Source: Prunus persica (taxonomy: Eukaryota; Streptophyta; Magnoliopsida; Rosales; Rosaceae). From it: a stretch of 64,000 bases of DNA. Positions 13,430 through 25,439 of this stretch are shown in pieces. The notes beneath the pieces were generated by a model, which saw only the letters and a list, made by a program, of their open reading frames with translations, did no database searches and was not told the origin of the DNA. Position numbers and translations under genes: made by a program. Positions within the stretch are counted from its first letter, which is position 1; each line of letters opens with the position of its first letter. Location: contig NC_034009.1 of assembly GCF_000346465.2 (NCBI RefSeq), forward strand, positions 34,417,557 to 34,481,556, given 5' to 3'.

Positions 13430-16400
13430 ATGCTTGAGGCAATGGAGAGTTCCGTCCATGGCGGTTTCTCTCACTTGCAGAGTTGTGGTGACAGTAGTGA
13501 AGAGGAGCTCTCTGTGCTTCCTCGCCACACCAAGGTGGTGGTGACTGGGAATAACAGGACCAAGTCTGTCCTTGTTGGTCTCCAGGGCGTGGTCAAGAAG
13601 GCTGTGGGGCTTGGCGGGTGGCATTGGCTGGTAATTCCCTTCGTCTATTTAGGTTTTTGGGAAAAATTGAGTTTTGGATATTGCGGTCCATATGTGCCTT
13701 CAATTTTTTCTTAAATTTCTTTTGTTTGCATTTTGGAAAATTGAGTTTAATTGGAACTTTTTAAATCTGATTGACAGTATCTAAGCAATGCGGACCAATT
13801 TTTGTTCTTACTGGGTTTGGTGTTTAATCTACTGTGCTATTGTCTTCTCAATAACTTTATTTGGTCATTCTGTTCATCAGTTTCAACGCCTCTTTGGTTA
13901 TTGACATTTTTATCTTTGAATTTTTTTTTTCTGATTTATTTATTGCAAATTCCAGTAAGCTTGCTGTTTTTGGTAACTTTCCATATTTTTGTGCTACATG
14001 CGTAAAGTATCATGAATTCAGATTTCTGTGGAAGTATCAAGAAGTTATGAATATTGAGTTCTCATTGCATGTTGCATTTTTTAAAGGGATCTGAGGATTT
14101 AATAGATTTCTATTTAAAGTGGGATTGAAAATTGGGATTTCAATACGGTTTTGTTCATTCCTTTCCGATTGCTTGTGTTAACACCAATAGTTATTTTCTT
14201 TTTATTTATTTGGTTGTATGAATTTGTGATTATCTTCAGGAGTATAAAAATTCGAATTTTGTATGTCTTTTGTGGTAAATTTGCAGTATCTATGATTTGG
14301 ATTAAAGAAGGCTTTGGAATTTTCATTTTAGCTTTTCATATCTTTTATTCCTCGCATATTGCGGACTTCGATGGCTTGGTAAATTACAGTTTTGGTACAG
14401 ATATTCCAACTTTATCTTGTAGTTCTTGCATGTTTGGATTGCTGCTAGTTCTTGCATCTGCAAGCCTTGTGTTGAAGTTTTTTAACATTTTATGGATAAG
14501 CAAGCCTTGTGTTGAAGTTTTTTAACAGTTTATGGATAATATTTATAACATTCTAGAACTGTCCTGTTTTCTAGGTGATTTATAAAATTTACAAATTTTG
14601 TTTCAATCTGCTTTGTGATCGTTTACTTTTCTATTCCCTCCAACCCCAATTATAGGGATTAAGTCATTTTGACTCTATTACAAACAGTTTATCCCTTGGT
14701 TTTAATGAACTGCTGTTCTCTTTGAAAATGTGAAGCTAGTATGTTTTTTGATGGTGTGATTGAGTAAGTTCCTTTTGAGCAGTGGAAGATGAGTGGGGGT
14801 GCAGGATTACTGATTTTAATTCTTCTCTTGACCTTTGAAAACTACTCTTAGAACTTCTGTAAGCGTTTAAGCCAGGAAATTGAGTATGCTTATCTGGATT
14901 TGTCTCTGATTTAGAAAATTGGATTTAATAAGGATACATTTTATTCCTAAACATTTCAATTGGTTTACTTATAACAGGATTTGTGCTTCTCTTTTTTTTC
15001 TGGCCGATGTCTTGAAAGTTGTGTGTGAATCTGTTCACTTTTTGGGTATTTCTTTAGGCATCTGTACCATGCATGAGAATGGCACCTAACATCCCAATCA
15101 ATGAATCTACAGGTTCTTACAAATGGCATAGAAGTTAAGCTTCAGAGGAATGCCCTTAGTGTGATTGAAGCTCCTACTGGTAATGAGGAAGATGATGACC
15201 TTGATTTTGAGAATGTCCAGTGGAATGGATCAGATATGGGTGAGTTTGGTTATGCACCTTAAACTTTTTACCTGAAATTATGTTATGACTCTTCTCGACC
15301 AGTTGGAACTATGATGCTTTTGGCATAGTGGGTTTTATGAACCACCAAACTCTCTCATTATTTGTATGTCTTGATTTGCTTTTCAAAGCATGATTGTCAA
15401 AAGCAGTCTGAATAATGACTGATATGAGTTTTGTGCTTGACTAGAGTACTATTAGCTGTGTGACTGCATCTGTGTATGCCCTTTGGACTTCGTTAGAGGG
15501 TCCCTAGTGCTTTCGTATTTTAATTAACTGTTCTCCGGAACTTCTCTAAATGTGAACTTGGAACAGTATGTTTTATAGAGAAAAGTAGTCGAGGTTGGTA
15601 CATAGGATCCATTGTGTCTTTACCTTTTACTTTTCCTATCTCTAAATTAAAGCTTTATTGCCTCACTTCTTTATCTTTTTTCTTTGGTTGGTCCCACAAT
15701 GCTTTCTGATTGTGCTTTTTTCTTAAAATTTATTTTTTATTCCCAGCGTCTGATGACACTCAAAAGTCCCACAGATCAAGGCAAAGAGTGCATAAATCAT
15801 CTGGATCATCTCACAAGACTATGTGTAGAACTTTCTCTTGTGACTCTCAGTCTAAGGGTTCTATTTCTACTCCACGAGGGTCCACGGTAAGTACAGTTGC
15901 CCTGTTCACTTTATACTACTTCTTTCATAGTCTGGAAATAGAGGTTGAAGTGCCTAGGTGATTTGTAATTTAAAATATCTCCTATTCAGAAAATTGACCT
16001 TGGCAAACTGGAGATGGCTGCTTTATGGAGATATTGGCGACACTTCAATCTTGTGAGTACTTATACAGCCAAGATCAAATGATTGCTCCATATTTACATT
16101 TCAATTATTTGTGTACTGAATGAATTTTTCTAGGTGGATGCCATTCCCAACCCATCGAAAGAGGAACTAATAGATGTTGTGCAGAGGCATTTCATGTCAC
16201 AGGTACTCACACAATTGCTAGCCTTGTGCGTCTTTTTTCGGGTTCAGTGAACTTTTGCCATATTGCAACATTGAGCACAAGTTGAATGAAAGATGCCAAA
16301 TTTATTGACAACATTATAAAGCTTCCATGTTTTTAAATAGCTAGTTATGTTATCAAATCCAGCAATGCCCTGTAATCTGATAAGTTTCCAATGTTATTGA

Positions 16401-16514
16401 CAACATTATTAACCATTCAAAACTTTTTTTCATCTGCTGTAGCCAATCGATGAGTTGCAGGTCATTGTGGGGTTTGTTCAGGCTGCGAAGAGACTAAAGA
16501 CCGTCTGCAAATGA
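13430..16514 (+). CDS. SAP30: SAP30-like subunit of the Sin3-histone deacetylase complex
   Basis: This is the plant SAP30 homologue, a nuclear adaptor that binds the Sin3 scaffold in histone deacetylase complexes and so supports transcriptional repression. Exons are 13430-13630, 15113-15239, 15747-15886, 15990-16052, 16134-16202 and 16443-16514, all GT-AG and in frame, giving 223 residues. The ATG at 13430 fits the conserved opening MLEAMES; a second ATG at 13442 is in frame. The N-terminal part has RHTKVVVTGNNRTKSVLVG and GGWHWLVLTNGIEVKLQRN, then an acidic patch (NEEDDDLDFEN). A basic serine-rich linker follows. The C-terminal Sin3-binding region contains LEMAALWRYWRHFNLVDAIP and ELIDVVQRHFMSQ. 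A 1.5-kb first intron contains a 40-bp tandem duplication. A GA microsatellite lies in the 3' untranslated region. Confidence 0.95.
14460..14539 (+). repeat. 40-bp tandem duplication inside SAP30 intron 1
   Basis: Two adjacent 40-bp units (14460-14499 and 14500-14539), each beginning GCAAGCCTTGTGTTG, differ by a single base (ATT versus AGT). Confidence 0.85.
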
Positions 16515-16518
16515 CATG

Positions 16519-16519
<1 letters not shown>

Positions 16520-16562
<43 letters not shown>
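16520..16562 (+). repeat. (GA)n microsatellite
   Basis: Uninterrupted GA dinucleotides, about 21 units, start six bases after the SAP30 stop codon and so lie in the 3' untranslated region. Confidence 0.95.
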
Positions 16563-16564
<2 letters not shown>

Positions 16565-16599
16565 TTTGAGTGTGGTAGTCGATGCTAACAGATACCTGA

Positions 16600-17229
16600 A
16601 CCCCCAATGTCCACTTCCCGTTGGTGATATTCTGTAACATATATGTATCCGGGCTTGTTTATGTTTACATGTTGGTTAGTGGGTTAGTATTACTCTGCTT
16701 CTTCTGAGTTATATAGAGGTTCTTACCTTTTTGGTAGCGTAGCTTATGTAGATATTGTAAACTGGTGGGAAGACTTCTCAGAAGAAGACCCTGTGGCTTT
16801 CCTTCTAAAAGCTTGGATTAATGTATTGCTGACTGGGGGAGTGGGTTTTTTTCTTTCTAAAATGTAAATATTCTTAGTTCTCAACTATCATCTTTTCTTG
16901 ACAACCCCTTGCTGTCTTTCGTTGACTACGTTCTGATTGCTTTTTTACTGATGTTTTTATCACTTGGTGCGTTTTATAAAACGTTGTCTTGATTTTTGGC
17001 CGGTGCTGCAAATCCATTGCTTTGCATCAAAGGAAGGCCAAAAAGGAAAAGGGAAATTTGTTATAACTGTACTTCGCTTTACTATTGTGGAGTTGTTCTA
17101 TTGCCCTAATTCAATGGTTAAGAGATAAAGTCTCACCTAAAGGTCGTATATAAAGCCTTTCATTATAGAATTCCCTCACTATAGAATTCTTGGTACTATT
17201 GTGATGTCTGGGTCATTTTAAATGCCGGT
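16600..17229. other. SAP30 3' region and spacer
   Basis: The rest of the 3' untranslated region and AT-rich spacer. A short direct repeat TATAGAATTC occurs near 17165 and 17181. No gene seen. Confidence 0.4.
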
Positions 17230-17369
17230 AATGTTAGGCTTATCGCATTTTTATACCATATTGTGTATTATTTTTTTAATAGAGATAGAGTTCATCAATA
17301 TAATGGGGTTTATTTCTATTAAAGAGATGATACACAATATAGTATGAAAAATGTTATAAGCCTAGCATT
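17230..17369. mobile_element. 140-bp fold-back element (near-complete hairpin)
   Basis: The left arm starts AATGTTAGGCTTATCGC and the right arm ends GCCTAGCATT. Their complementarity runs for about 60 bases through CATATTGTGTAT to a short central loop. It resembles a compact MITE. No target-site duplication was readable, so the class is open. Confidence 0.6.
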
Positions 17370-18280
17370 TTTCTTTAAATACTAATAGCATAAGCGTCTG
17401 TCGAGTCACCCACGTGATTTGGAAAAATTATAATCGGGAGAGGAAGCAAGCAGTAACAAATGAAAGGGAAACGTAAATCTGAATTTCCATTATCTTTGTT
17501 TATACGTCCTCCTACACGTCAAAATCAGGAGATTTGAATATCAAAACGGGTCCCATGAGTCCCATTGATATTTCTGTCCTATCCATTTCAACCCCTGCTA
17601 GCCTCAGACCGAGAGGCCCTCAAAGCTCAAACAGCTCCAAGTGTCCAAATGTAGGGTCATGTTTCCCCACAACCTCACTATTCAAAATGCAAACAAATCA
17701 GAAGCAGGAACTGAATTAAAGAGTTGGATTGAGAAATTAGAATCCGGGTTAATGCTGCTAAGACTATTATTATTGTTCATGATTTTGCATTAAAAAAAGG
17801 CATTTGAATTTTGGTGGGTCGGGCTTAATTTCCTTGAGATTGAGATTCATAAATCTAACTTTAAAGAAATGTCGACGACTTGAGTTATGAGACCTAATTG
17901 TCATGCCCTACTATTATTAAAGGTTGCTTGGAATTAAAGCCTGTCTTTATCTTTAGCTTCGGAAGAATTCAAACCCAAACCAAACCCCACTCACCAGTCA
18001 CTCTGTCTTGTGTTGTGTTCCGCTACGTGTACGGTACCATCTAGATAACATCAATCTCTAGTGTGTTAGGGAACATTAATCTGGTTTTCTGCAACTCTCA
18101 TATACTAATTATTTAAAGATATATCTGCTGCAAGTGTCAACCAAGTCCTTGTTACTCAACAGTTGAAATAAATTCCCGCCGGAGTTTAAGGGAAGAAATT
18201 TAGCACGCCAAAAAAGTTTGTTGGAAGGTTGGTGGCTTGGTCCCTATCAAATCTTTCTTTTAACATCTACATTTACGACC
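17370..18280. other. Spacer before the proline-rich gene
   Basis: Mixed-composition spacer with chance ORFs only (for example 17534-17719). It includes the presumed promoter of the proline-rich gene. Confidence 0.4.
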
Positions 18281-18287
18281 ATGTTGA

Positions 18288-18295
18288 TATAAATA
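18288..18295 (+). promoter_or_regulatory. TATA box of the proline-rich gene
   Basis: The sequence TATAAATA lies about 95 bp before the first candidate ATG (18382), a normal plant spacing for a short leader. Confidence 0.6.
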
Positions 18296-18381
18296 ACTAT
18301 AAATTCCTTCTATGCTACAATGTAACCAGTAACCAACACCAAGGCGGCCTTCCTCCAAATCCAATTTCCAAGCTAAGTAAA

Positions 18382-18645
18382 ATGAGCTGCTTTATTACAA
18401 AAATGGGGCCTTTGTTACTTTGGCTACTACTGTTCTTCAATGCATTTGCAATTCATTTCTCGTATCATATTCCTCGCCATGGTAGCCACTATCGAAGAAT
18501 GTGTCCTCCACCGCTGCCTCCACGGCGAAGGCCACCGCCACCGCCACCTCCAGCTTGGTTTTACTTCTACTCTCCTCCTCCTCCAAGTCCCCCACACTCT
18601 CCTCACCGTCCTTCCTCACCACCACCCAGGCCTCCAAATCCTTGA
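18382..18645 (+). CDS. Small secreted proline-rich protein
   Basis: This single-exon ORF encodes 87 residues from the ATG at 18382, or 80 from the ATG at 18403. The second start opens MGPLLLWLLLFFNAFAIHF, a good signal peptide. The mature part begins with His/Arg-rich residues (IPRHGSHYRRMCPPPL). It then becomes a run of proline blocks (PPPPPPPAW, SPPPPSPPHSP) ending in RPPNP. This suggests a cell-wall or apoplastic proline-rich peptide. The SPPPP motifs recall extensins, but the protein is far too short and lacks the regular SPPPP/YVY repeats. A consensus TATA box lies just upstream. I do not recognise a named family. Confidence 0.55.
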   Translation: MSCFITKMGPLLLWLLLFFNAFAIHFSYHIPRHGSHYRRMCPPPLPPRRRPPPPPPPAWFYFYSPPPPSPPHSPHRPSSPPPRPPNP

Positions 18646-19332
18646 AGTCCAACTAGTGCATGTCTCCGTAACAAAACAATGAGGTTACAAATTATGGAAA
18701 ACATTGTGGAAGAGTTGTGTTCTAAACTTCAAGTAATGCTAATTAGTCATGTTTTATTGTTCTTTGCTTTTGCCAACCCAAGTGTGTGATGTTGTTGTAG
18801 TGGTTTGTTTAATTCACAACTTAAACAACTTGCATTGCATAATCCAAATGAACGAGTTTATATGATTCTTACTTGCAAATTGCATAAACATGTGCCATAT
18901 ATGGAGTTTCTAATCTTTTGATTGAGGCCCGCTCTCGTTGTTGTGGGCCGGCTACAAGCCCCTTCGACTTGATTCAAATTACAAAAACCCGGCCTGAAGA
19001 AAACAGCAACTTTTCATGAGTTGGGCCAGGCCCAATACAACAAATAAGCCGGGCGGTTTTCTAGCTTAGTCTTTAGTCTTATGTCATTGCCACTACTAGC
19101 TCATTCAGCTCAAATTTCTTAAATATTAAAATACATATATATATTAATATTATTATAATTTCGTTATTAAATTTCCCACTAATGTCGTTTCTCCATATAT
19201 AATATACCTTTTAGGAAAATTTATGAGTTTGTATTGGAGAGATGGTATAAAGTGAAGTGATTCCAATGAGACGAGAGCCTTTGGGTCAAAGATTCAATTT
19301 AGATCCCACAATGGGGGGACGTCTTTATGTTC
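18646..19332. other. Spacer downstream of the proline-rich gene
   Basis: No gene seen. GGCCCG/GGCCCA-type motifs cluster near 18925-19035, and AT repeats lie around 19130-19160. Confidence 0.4.
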
Positions 19333-20521
19333 AATCAATTTGCCACTAGACTTTATGATCATATCAGCTTTTGCCCAGCCAACCTAATGGTCAACACAAA
19401 CCCATCTTCTTTACCCCCATTAATTTTAGGAGCTGATTTTCTCACTTTTTTTTTTTTTCAATTGCATTCTTTTTTATTTTTTAATATTTTTAATTATTAT
19501 TTTTCTTTTTTATTCTTTCTCCTTCCTATTCTACCTTTGCTACACATTAATTTCTTTTTCCTTCACTTTTATATTATTTCTTTGGCTTTAATGTCAAAAC
19601 GGTCCTTATATTTTATCAACTTAGCCAATTTAGTCTATGTGTTTTTAATTTGGCCAATTTGATCCATGCATTTAAGATTATTAATCAATTTGGTATGTTC
19701 CGTTAAATAAAAATGATAATTTTTTTTCATTTTATTTTGAAAACCTATAAAGCTTTTTGAAGTAAATAAAAAATTGTATTAATTTTAAAATACATTAAAA
19801 GTTCAATTAAATTAAAATATATCACTAGAAAAAATAAAATAAAAAAACTTGAAAATAGAAAGAAAAAAGAGCGTAATCTAGTCAGGAAGGGGAGGAACTG
19901 CTCAGCGGGTGGAGAGGTGGGAAGGACCATTGCGGAGTGGTAAGGCTGCATGAGCTTTTATTTTATATATATATTAGAGGTGGGTGCATTGGAGTTGGAG
20001 AGGTAAGTGTGGCTTGGAGAGTTGGGGCCTTTGGGTGTTGGTGGGAAAATGGTTGGGGATAGAGATTGACATGGTTGTTGGGTTGCTCCCACTTCTACAA
20101 TCGATGTGCAGCTCCTCCCCTCCCGGACTATGCCCTTCTTTTCTTTTTTCTAATGCTTAATTCAACTTTTGATTAACTTCATTAAGCATTATAGGTCTCC
20201 TAAAAATAAAATAAAAATATTATCATGTTCATTTAACTGCATAAAGAAAAATAAATAATATAAAAGTATGAAGAAAAAAAAAAGGAATGCAAGTTGGAAA
20301 ATTAAGTTTAAAAAAAAAAGAAATAATATAAAAAGTGAAGGAAAAGGAAATTAATGTAGAATAGGGGTATAATAGGAAAGAGAAAGAACAAAAAAGAACA
20401 AAATTAATTTTAAAAAAAACAAAAGAGTATGTAAGTAGAGAAAAGGAGAATGAAAAATCAGCTTCCTAATTTTATCTTAATTAAAATCCAATCAAAACTC
20501 CACTTAATCAATTTGCCACTA
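19333..20521. mobile_element. Fold-back element flanked by 16-bp direct repeats
   Basis: Two arms of about 160 bp (19421-19583 and 20318-20475) are imperfect inverted copies. For example, the left arm has AGCTGATTTT and later TTCCTTCACTTTTATATTATT; the right arm carries the complements in mirrored order. The whole unit is bounded by the identical 16-mer AATCAATTTGCCACTA at 19333-19348 and 20506-20521, which looks like a target-site duplication. The interior has no coding similarity. A retroelement or composite origin is possible. Confidence 0.5.
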
Positions 20522-23500
20522 TCTTCTTCTTTTATATATGTTTTGTTTTAGGCTTTTGGCTCTGTTGCCACCTTTATACTGTAAATATTATTTATTTATT
20601 TTTTAGTTCTCTGTTCTGAGTCAAAATGCAAATAATGCAAAAGCACAATTCGACAAACACAAAAAGCAGCCATTGTAATTTGTATTGTAGCTTCTTTAAC
20701 TTATGCGCGAACGCATTCTCAAGTTCCCGTAAACCTTTTTGTTGCAACTTGCGTGCAATTTCAGGCATAGAATGCAAAAGTTGCCACCTTGAATTTGCAT
20801 GTTGTCGTCCACCATCGAAAAACTAGTCCTTTCCTTTCCCTTACTGGTATCTTAAATTTGTGGTTCAGTTGCCCAAGTCTCTGGCTCATTGTTTGTTTGT
20901 TGTTGATGTATTGATAGATTGATGGATTGATGGATTGATGAATTGATGTCTCCGTCTTTGTTTTCTTTTCTTTTCTGGTTCTATAATTCAGACTATACTG
21001 TTAGATGGATGCTGTACATATATATATAATTTCATTTTAATTATATAAAAAAACTCATATGCTAGATGATTCATTATCCAAACGTACGTTTAAGTGTGGG
21101 CCAAAGATGGATGCTTATCAAGCTCGTGAGATGAGAACATTCTGAATTGATTATTTTCTGGGTTAAGCTTCCAATATCATGGCATCTGAATCTATTCTTT
21201 TCGCCTGCACATGATGCATGCATCATGCATGCATACTTCATATACTTTTCCTGATTCGCATCTAACTCTTGACGTAAGTTTTGCTCATCCAAGAAAGATT
21301 CAAGCACACCTAAATGGGGCTGCAGCCTCCAATCGAAGAAAGATTCAATCACACCTATATTCCAGCCAGAAATAATTCCAAGCGTAAGCATCTCTCTCCA
21401 CAATCTTATCATATAATATTTGGTTGTACATATATAAAAGGAATTAAGGTAAGGAACCCTTTATGATCAAGTTCAAGAATTATATATACATTTGACAAAA
21501 CAAAGTGTAAGATATATGGATTCTCCCAAATCCAATACTCCAAGGCTAGATGGGGATATGCCCTAAGAACTCTGGAATTAGGGCGACTCTTGGTTCACCC
21601 AAGAGCTAGCTAACATTGACATTATGGCATATGCATGCATGGCAACTCTTGGGAATTTTCACAGCGAATATTTTGTAGCCACCAAATCCAAAGATTTATC
21701 CGAATCGATCGAAGGCTCGATCAGATTCAATTTCCCCACCTGAAATGAAGGATGACGTATATATCCAACTTGAACTTCCTTGCTTGCTTGTTTGCTCCTA
21801 TATATTGAATCAGAAGCTGATTCTTGGGAGTGCTTTACTTTAATTATATATGAGAATAATGATGTTGACTTTAATTGCCTCATCATTATATCCCATTCCG
21901 ATCCATATGTTATGTATGTGCATGCCTCGCCTTGCCTTATCTTGTCTTGTCTCGCCTTGCCTCGCCCACTCACTCCTGTCATTTTACACTTTTGTTTTTG
22001 TTGATTTCATTCTTTTCAGTGCGCCAGATTCGGACAGCAATATTTTCAGGCAACAGGGATTCGTGAATCGCCACCCCACACATGACGTCTACTGCATCTA
22101 ACTGCTAATTCTTTAATTAAGGCTTGAAAGGCAATTAATTTCATGAATTGAAAATGAAGGACCCATTAAGCTCTGTCTCTGGTTGCATAATGCTGCATGT
22201 AAACAATTAATTTTTTTTCTTCTATTTATTTCTTAGTGTATAATGAATTGAAAGGTTAATGTAGAATTCAAGAGGACTTTATATTGAGAAATAATTATAT
22301 ATAATGAATTTTTAAATGAATTGTAATAAGACAATTTTGTGAGAGAAGATTTATTCCCCCACCCCAGGAAAAAAAAAGAAAGAAGAAAAGCAGTGAAAGA
22401 TTCTTATATATATAATGAGTGAGTCAATGGTGTCCTTGTATCGGTATCTCCCTTGGAAGGCACTAATCCTCCATGACATTGATATAACCTATTATTTAGG
22501 TTAGAAAATGAAAATCACCACACATTTTTGCATATAATTATATTATTTAATAATGATTTTCAATATGGGCCACCCCATCTAACAATTTTCCACTTGGCAT
22601 GTGGAAAATAACCTTTTATGGGTAGAAATTGAAATTAGTGTGCCAAAGTAGTATGTCTTTTTAGAATCAATCTCAAACGAGTCATAATTCTCCATCCAAA
22701 TTAAACCTGAAAAATTATAAGAGTTCAATTTCTTTCAAAATTTCCGATTTGTATTGTATATATATTTGTTGTCCGGACGTATGCCACTGGCCGAATTAAA
22801 GAAAGGTGAGTTAGTGGACCTCGTAGGAAAAATGCTTGGTTTTGTCACCAAAGTGGCATCACCATGGTCCATATATAATAAAATCCTAGTGGGCTTACGT
22901 ACCAATATAATATAAATATATTTGGGTAACAAACGCAAGATACTTTTCCAATAATTACCACAATTATAAAGAAAGTACACAATTCTTGATTGGCCAATAT
23001 AGGAAGGTGGTGCGGACTGAGTCATGGGTGTTTCCACGCATGCAGATCCTAAGACTTTGGGAGGTGAAGGCAAATGGTGCCTTTGGTTACACGCTAACCC
23101 CTTGTTTTTGTACCTCCTAATGCCAACAAACACAAGATTTAGTATGAAATTAATGGTGGGATATGTTTGCAGAGCAAATTGTGATGACAATTGGATCTCC
23201 AACTGGCCTACACCCACCGAACACACGAATTTCAAACTTGGCTCATCCTTTCCCACCCTCGACAAGCCAAATTAGATCAAATGGGCGTAGTAGACTTCCA
23301 CTACTAGTGTCATCCAAGAATCTCAAAATTGGAACCTAACAGCCTAAGCTAATGAGATTCTCATGCAACCCCCCAATTTGTTTGGGATTCTTTTATTCTT
23401 ATTCATTTTATCAAATTATGAACCAGCTACCAGAGGAATTCGTGGGTTAATATTTACTTTTTTATTTTTTATCTTTACAAAGTGATATTCTAAATTACTC

Positions 23501-24060
23501 TAATGTACGAAGAGAAAAATTAAACTCATATGCAAATAAGGGCGAAACCAAGAACTTCCATAAACGTGGGGTATAAATTTTTCTTTTTCCATTTAAGAAG
23601 TTGCTGGCTAGGGTGGAGTAGACTAATTTTTTGTGGAATGGGGTGGGCTAATTTTCACTAAATATGTTGAATTTTCTAAAAATAACACTAAATTCTTATT
23701 TATCTAATTATTTGGACCGACCTAGTGTCTACTCTAGCTAGTCTAATTAAAGGTGGTTTCGTCTTGAATACGAAGAGACGAGTATACTACCTTGATTAAC
23801 TGACCTAACCTATACATGCGGTGAATATTTACTACTTGAGATTGAGATGATAAAAGTTGTATGGTAATTAATTTTGTTTACCCAACAAAAGTTGGTACGT
23901 AATTAAAACAATCTCGTAGAGATATATGTATTACCAAAACTTGCCTTTTCATCCCGATTGATCTATGCCGTTAATACAAGTTCTATGTTTCATAATCCAC
24001 CACACGAATTGGGTGGCAAGCTGGGAGTCCGCGTGGTTAGGAGTTGTTGGTGATATTTTT
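20522..24060. other. Gene-poor spacer
   Basis: AT-rich spacer with a GATT-type microsatellite (20910-20948), a CATGCATG-rich palindrome (about 21210-21235) and CTTGC/CTTGT pentamer repeats (about 21925-21965). A 176-codon ORF on the minus strand (22735-23265) has no recognisable motif, and I treat it as chance. Confidence 0.4.
20910..20948 (+). repeat. (GATT/GATG)n microsatellite
   Basis: Tandem ATTGATGG-type units, slightly diverged. Confidence 0.8.
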
Positions 24061-24067
24061 ACTTGTA

Positions 24068-25435
24068 TTTTTTTTTTTGTCGAAATTTCAATTCATTGCA
24101 AACTCTAAAAAGGGCATAGAACAGTACAAATAAAGGCAGGCAAAAGCACTGGCCAAAAAACTAACAGGAAACAAACATGAACAAATCTAGCCAAAATCAG
24201 TACAGTATATAGCGTGAAGATCATGTTCCCGAGCCAAAAACTAAAACGTCAAAAGCCAACTCACATAAAGGCATATAGCCCACAAAGAGGCATTACACCC
24301 ACATTCAGCATAAAGCCCACATTAAACATAACATACATAAAATAAAACACAGGAAACCTAGTCTCCACAACCAAAGAGAAACTCCAAGCCGCCACCAGCA
24401 AAGAGAAACTCCACGACTGTAGATAGACAAACCACCAATCACCACCGTGGACAGAGGCGGATCCATTAAGGCGCAAGGAGGTGCAGTAGCACCTCCCTTC
24501 GCCGAATCAAAATAAGGAAGTACCCCCCTTTTTACTTTAATTTATTTTTATATTACTCCATTTACTTAAGTTTACAATGTAAATAAGGAAGTACCCCCCA
24601 TTTGGATTCAAATAAAAATACTAGAAAATCAAATTCCTACCAAATCAAAATATGAAAAATCGGTTTTAGTGCAAAATACGATTTAGGCTAAAAATAATGG
24701 TTGGCTCATTAGGTCAATATATACTTCATACTAAAATCCCATAAAATCAAGTTTTCTTATTTGATATGTAAGGAATAAAAGCCGCCAAAAATTATCTCGA
24801 GAAAATGATTATTCCAAAAAACCATTTTTCATACTTAATCAATTTTGCACATCCGCTAAAAAATTTCTGGGTCCGCCACTGACCGTGGAGAACCAAACAC
24901 CCGTCGGTTAGCAAACCAAGCCAAACATCCCTCAAAACATAGCCCAACCGAAATTCACTAACATATCTAGAATTAACCCAACCAATACATCCAAAAGATA
25001 GCAGCCAGCAAACAAAGAACGAGGAAACCCATTCCATTGCTAGGGGGAAAGAACCAAGAACCTGGAAGGAGGTGATGCAAGCATCCGAGATAGAGCTCTA
25101 CACACCTTCCAATAAATACAAGCCAAAAAGCATTTAAAATTTGCAGCTACAAACCAAGGATGAGGCCAGATTAAAGGGGAGGTGAAGGAATCCAGATGAG
25201 CCATCGATTTTGAGTCGGTATGGAGCAAGACATGTAGGGTAAAGATGGTGGTGATAGGGGAAATCATGCCCATGGTCTTCATCCCACCAGATTAAAAAAA
25301 GGGCAAGAAGGAGAGAAGTGTGATTCAAGAAGAAAGAAGGAGGAAGAGGAGGGGAGGGGGGGAGGGACAGTCCACCTCCCCCACCAAGATGCAGCGCTGA
25401 AGGGGTGGGGGTTTTTGTTTTCTGCTAGGGTTATT
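24068..25435 (-). mobile_element. Degenerate LINE-like retroelement, split by a hAT MITE
   Basis: Read on the minus strand, the 3' end is GCAATGAATTGAAATTTCGA followed by an A-run (24068-24079), a terminus typical of plant L1-type LINEs. The 5' side (to about 25435) is CT-rich and resembles a LINE leader (CCCTAGCAGAAAAC). Only broken, hydrophobic ORFs remain, with no reverse-transcriptase core, so the copy is internally deleted or decayed. The hAT MITE at 24452-24881 inserted later. Boundaries are approximate, and no target-site duplication was found. Confidence 0.45.
24452..24881 (+). mobile_element. hAT (Tip100-like) MITE with perfect 8-bp duplication
   Basis: The ends are CAGAGGCGGATCCATTAAGG and the complement-type CTGGGTCCGCCACTG, matching the CAGNGGCGGANCCAG ends of Tip100-group hAT elements. 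The 8-mer ACCGTGGA flanks it exactly on both sides (24444-24451 and 24882-24889). It is 430 bp, AT-rich and non-coding. A related copy in opposite orientation is at 33573-34071. Confidence 0.85.
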
Positions 25436-25439
25436 TGAT

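Noticed and set aside
21074..21412. 112-codon minus-strand ORF with an internal ESF-type repeat
   Set aside because: The repeat is a short DNA duplication of about 22 bases; no gene context.
22735..23265. 176-codon minus-strand ORF
   Set aside because: No motif, no start or splice context, and composition like spacer; most likely chance.
24261..25037. Hydrophobic minus-strand ORFs that look like membrane proteins
   Set aside because: They belong to a decayed LINE-like element and are interrupted by a MITE.
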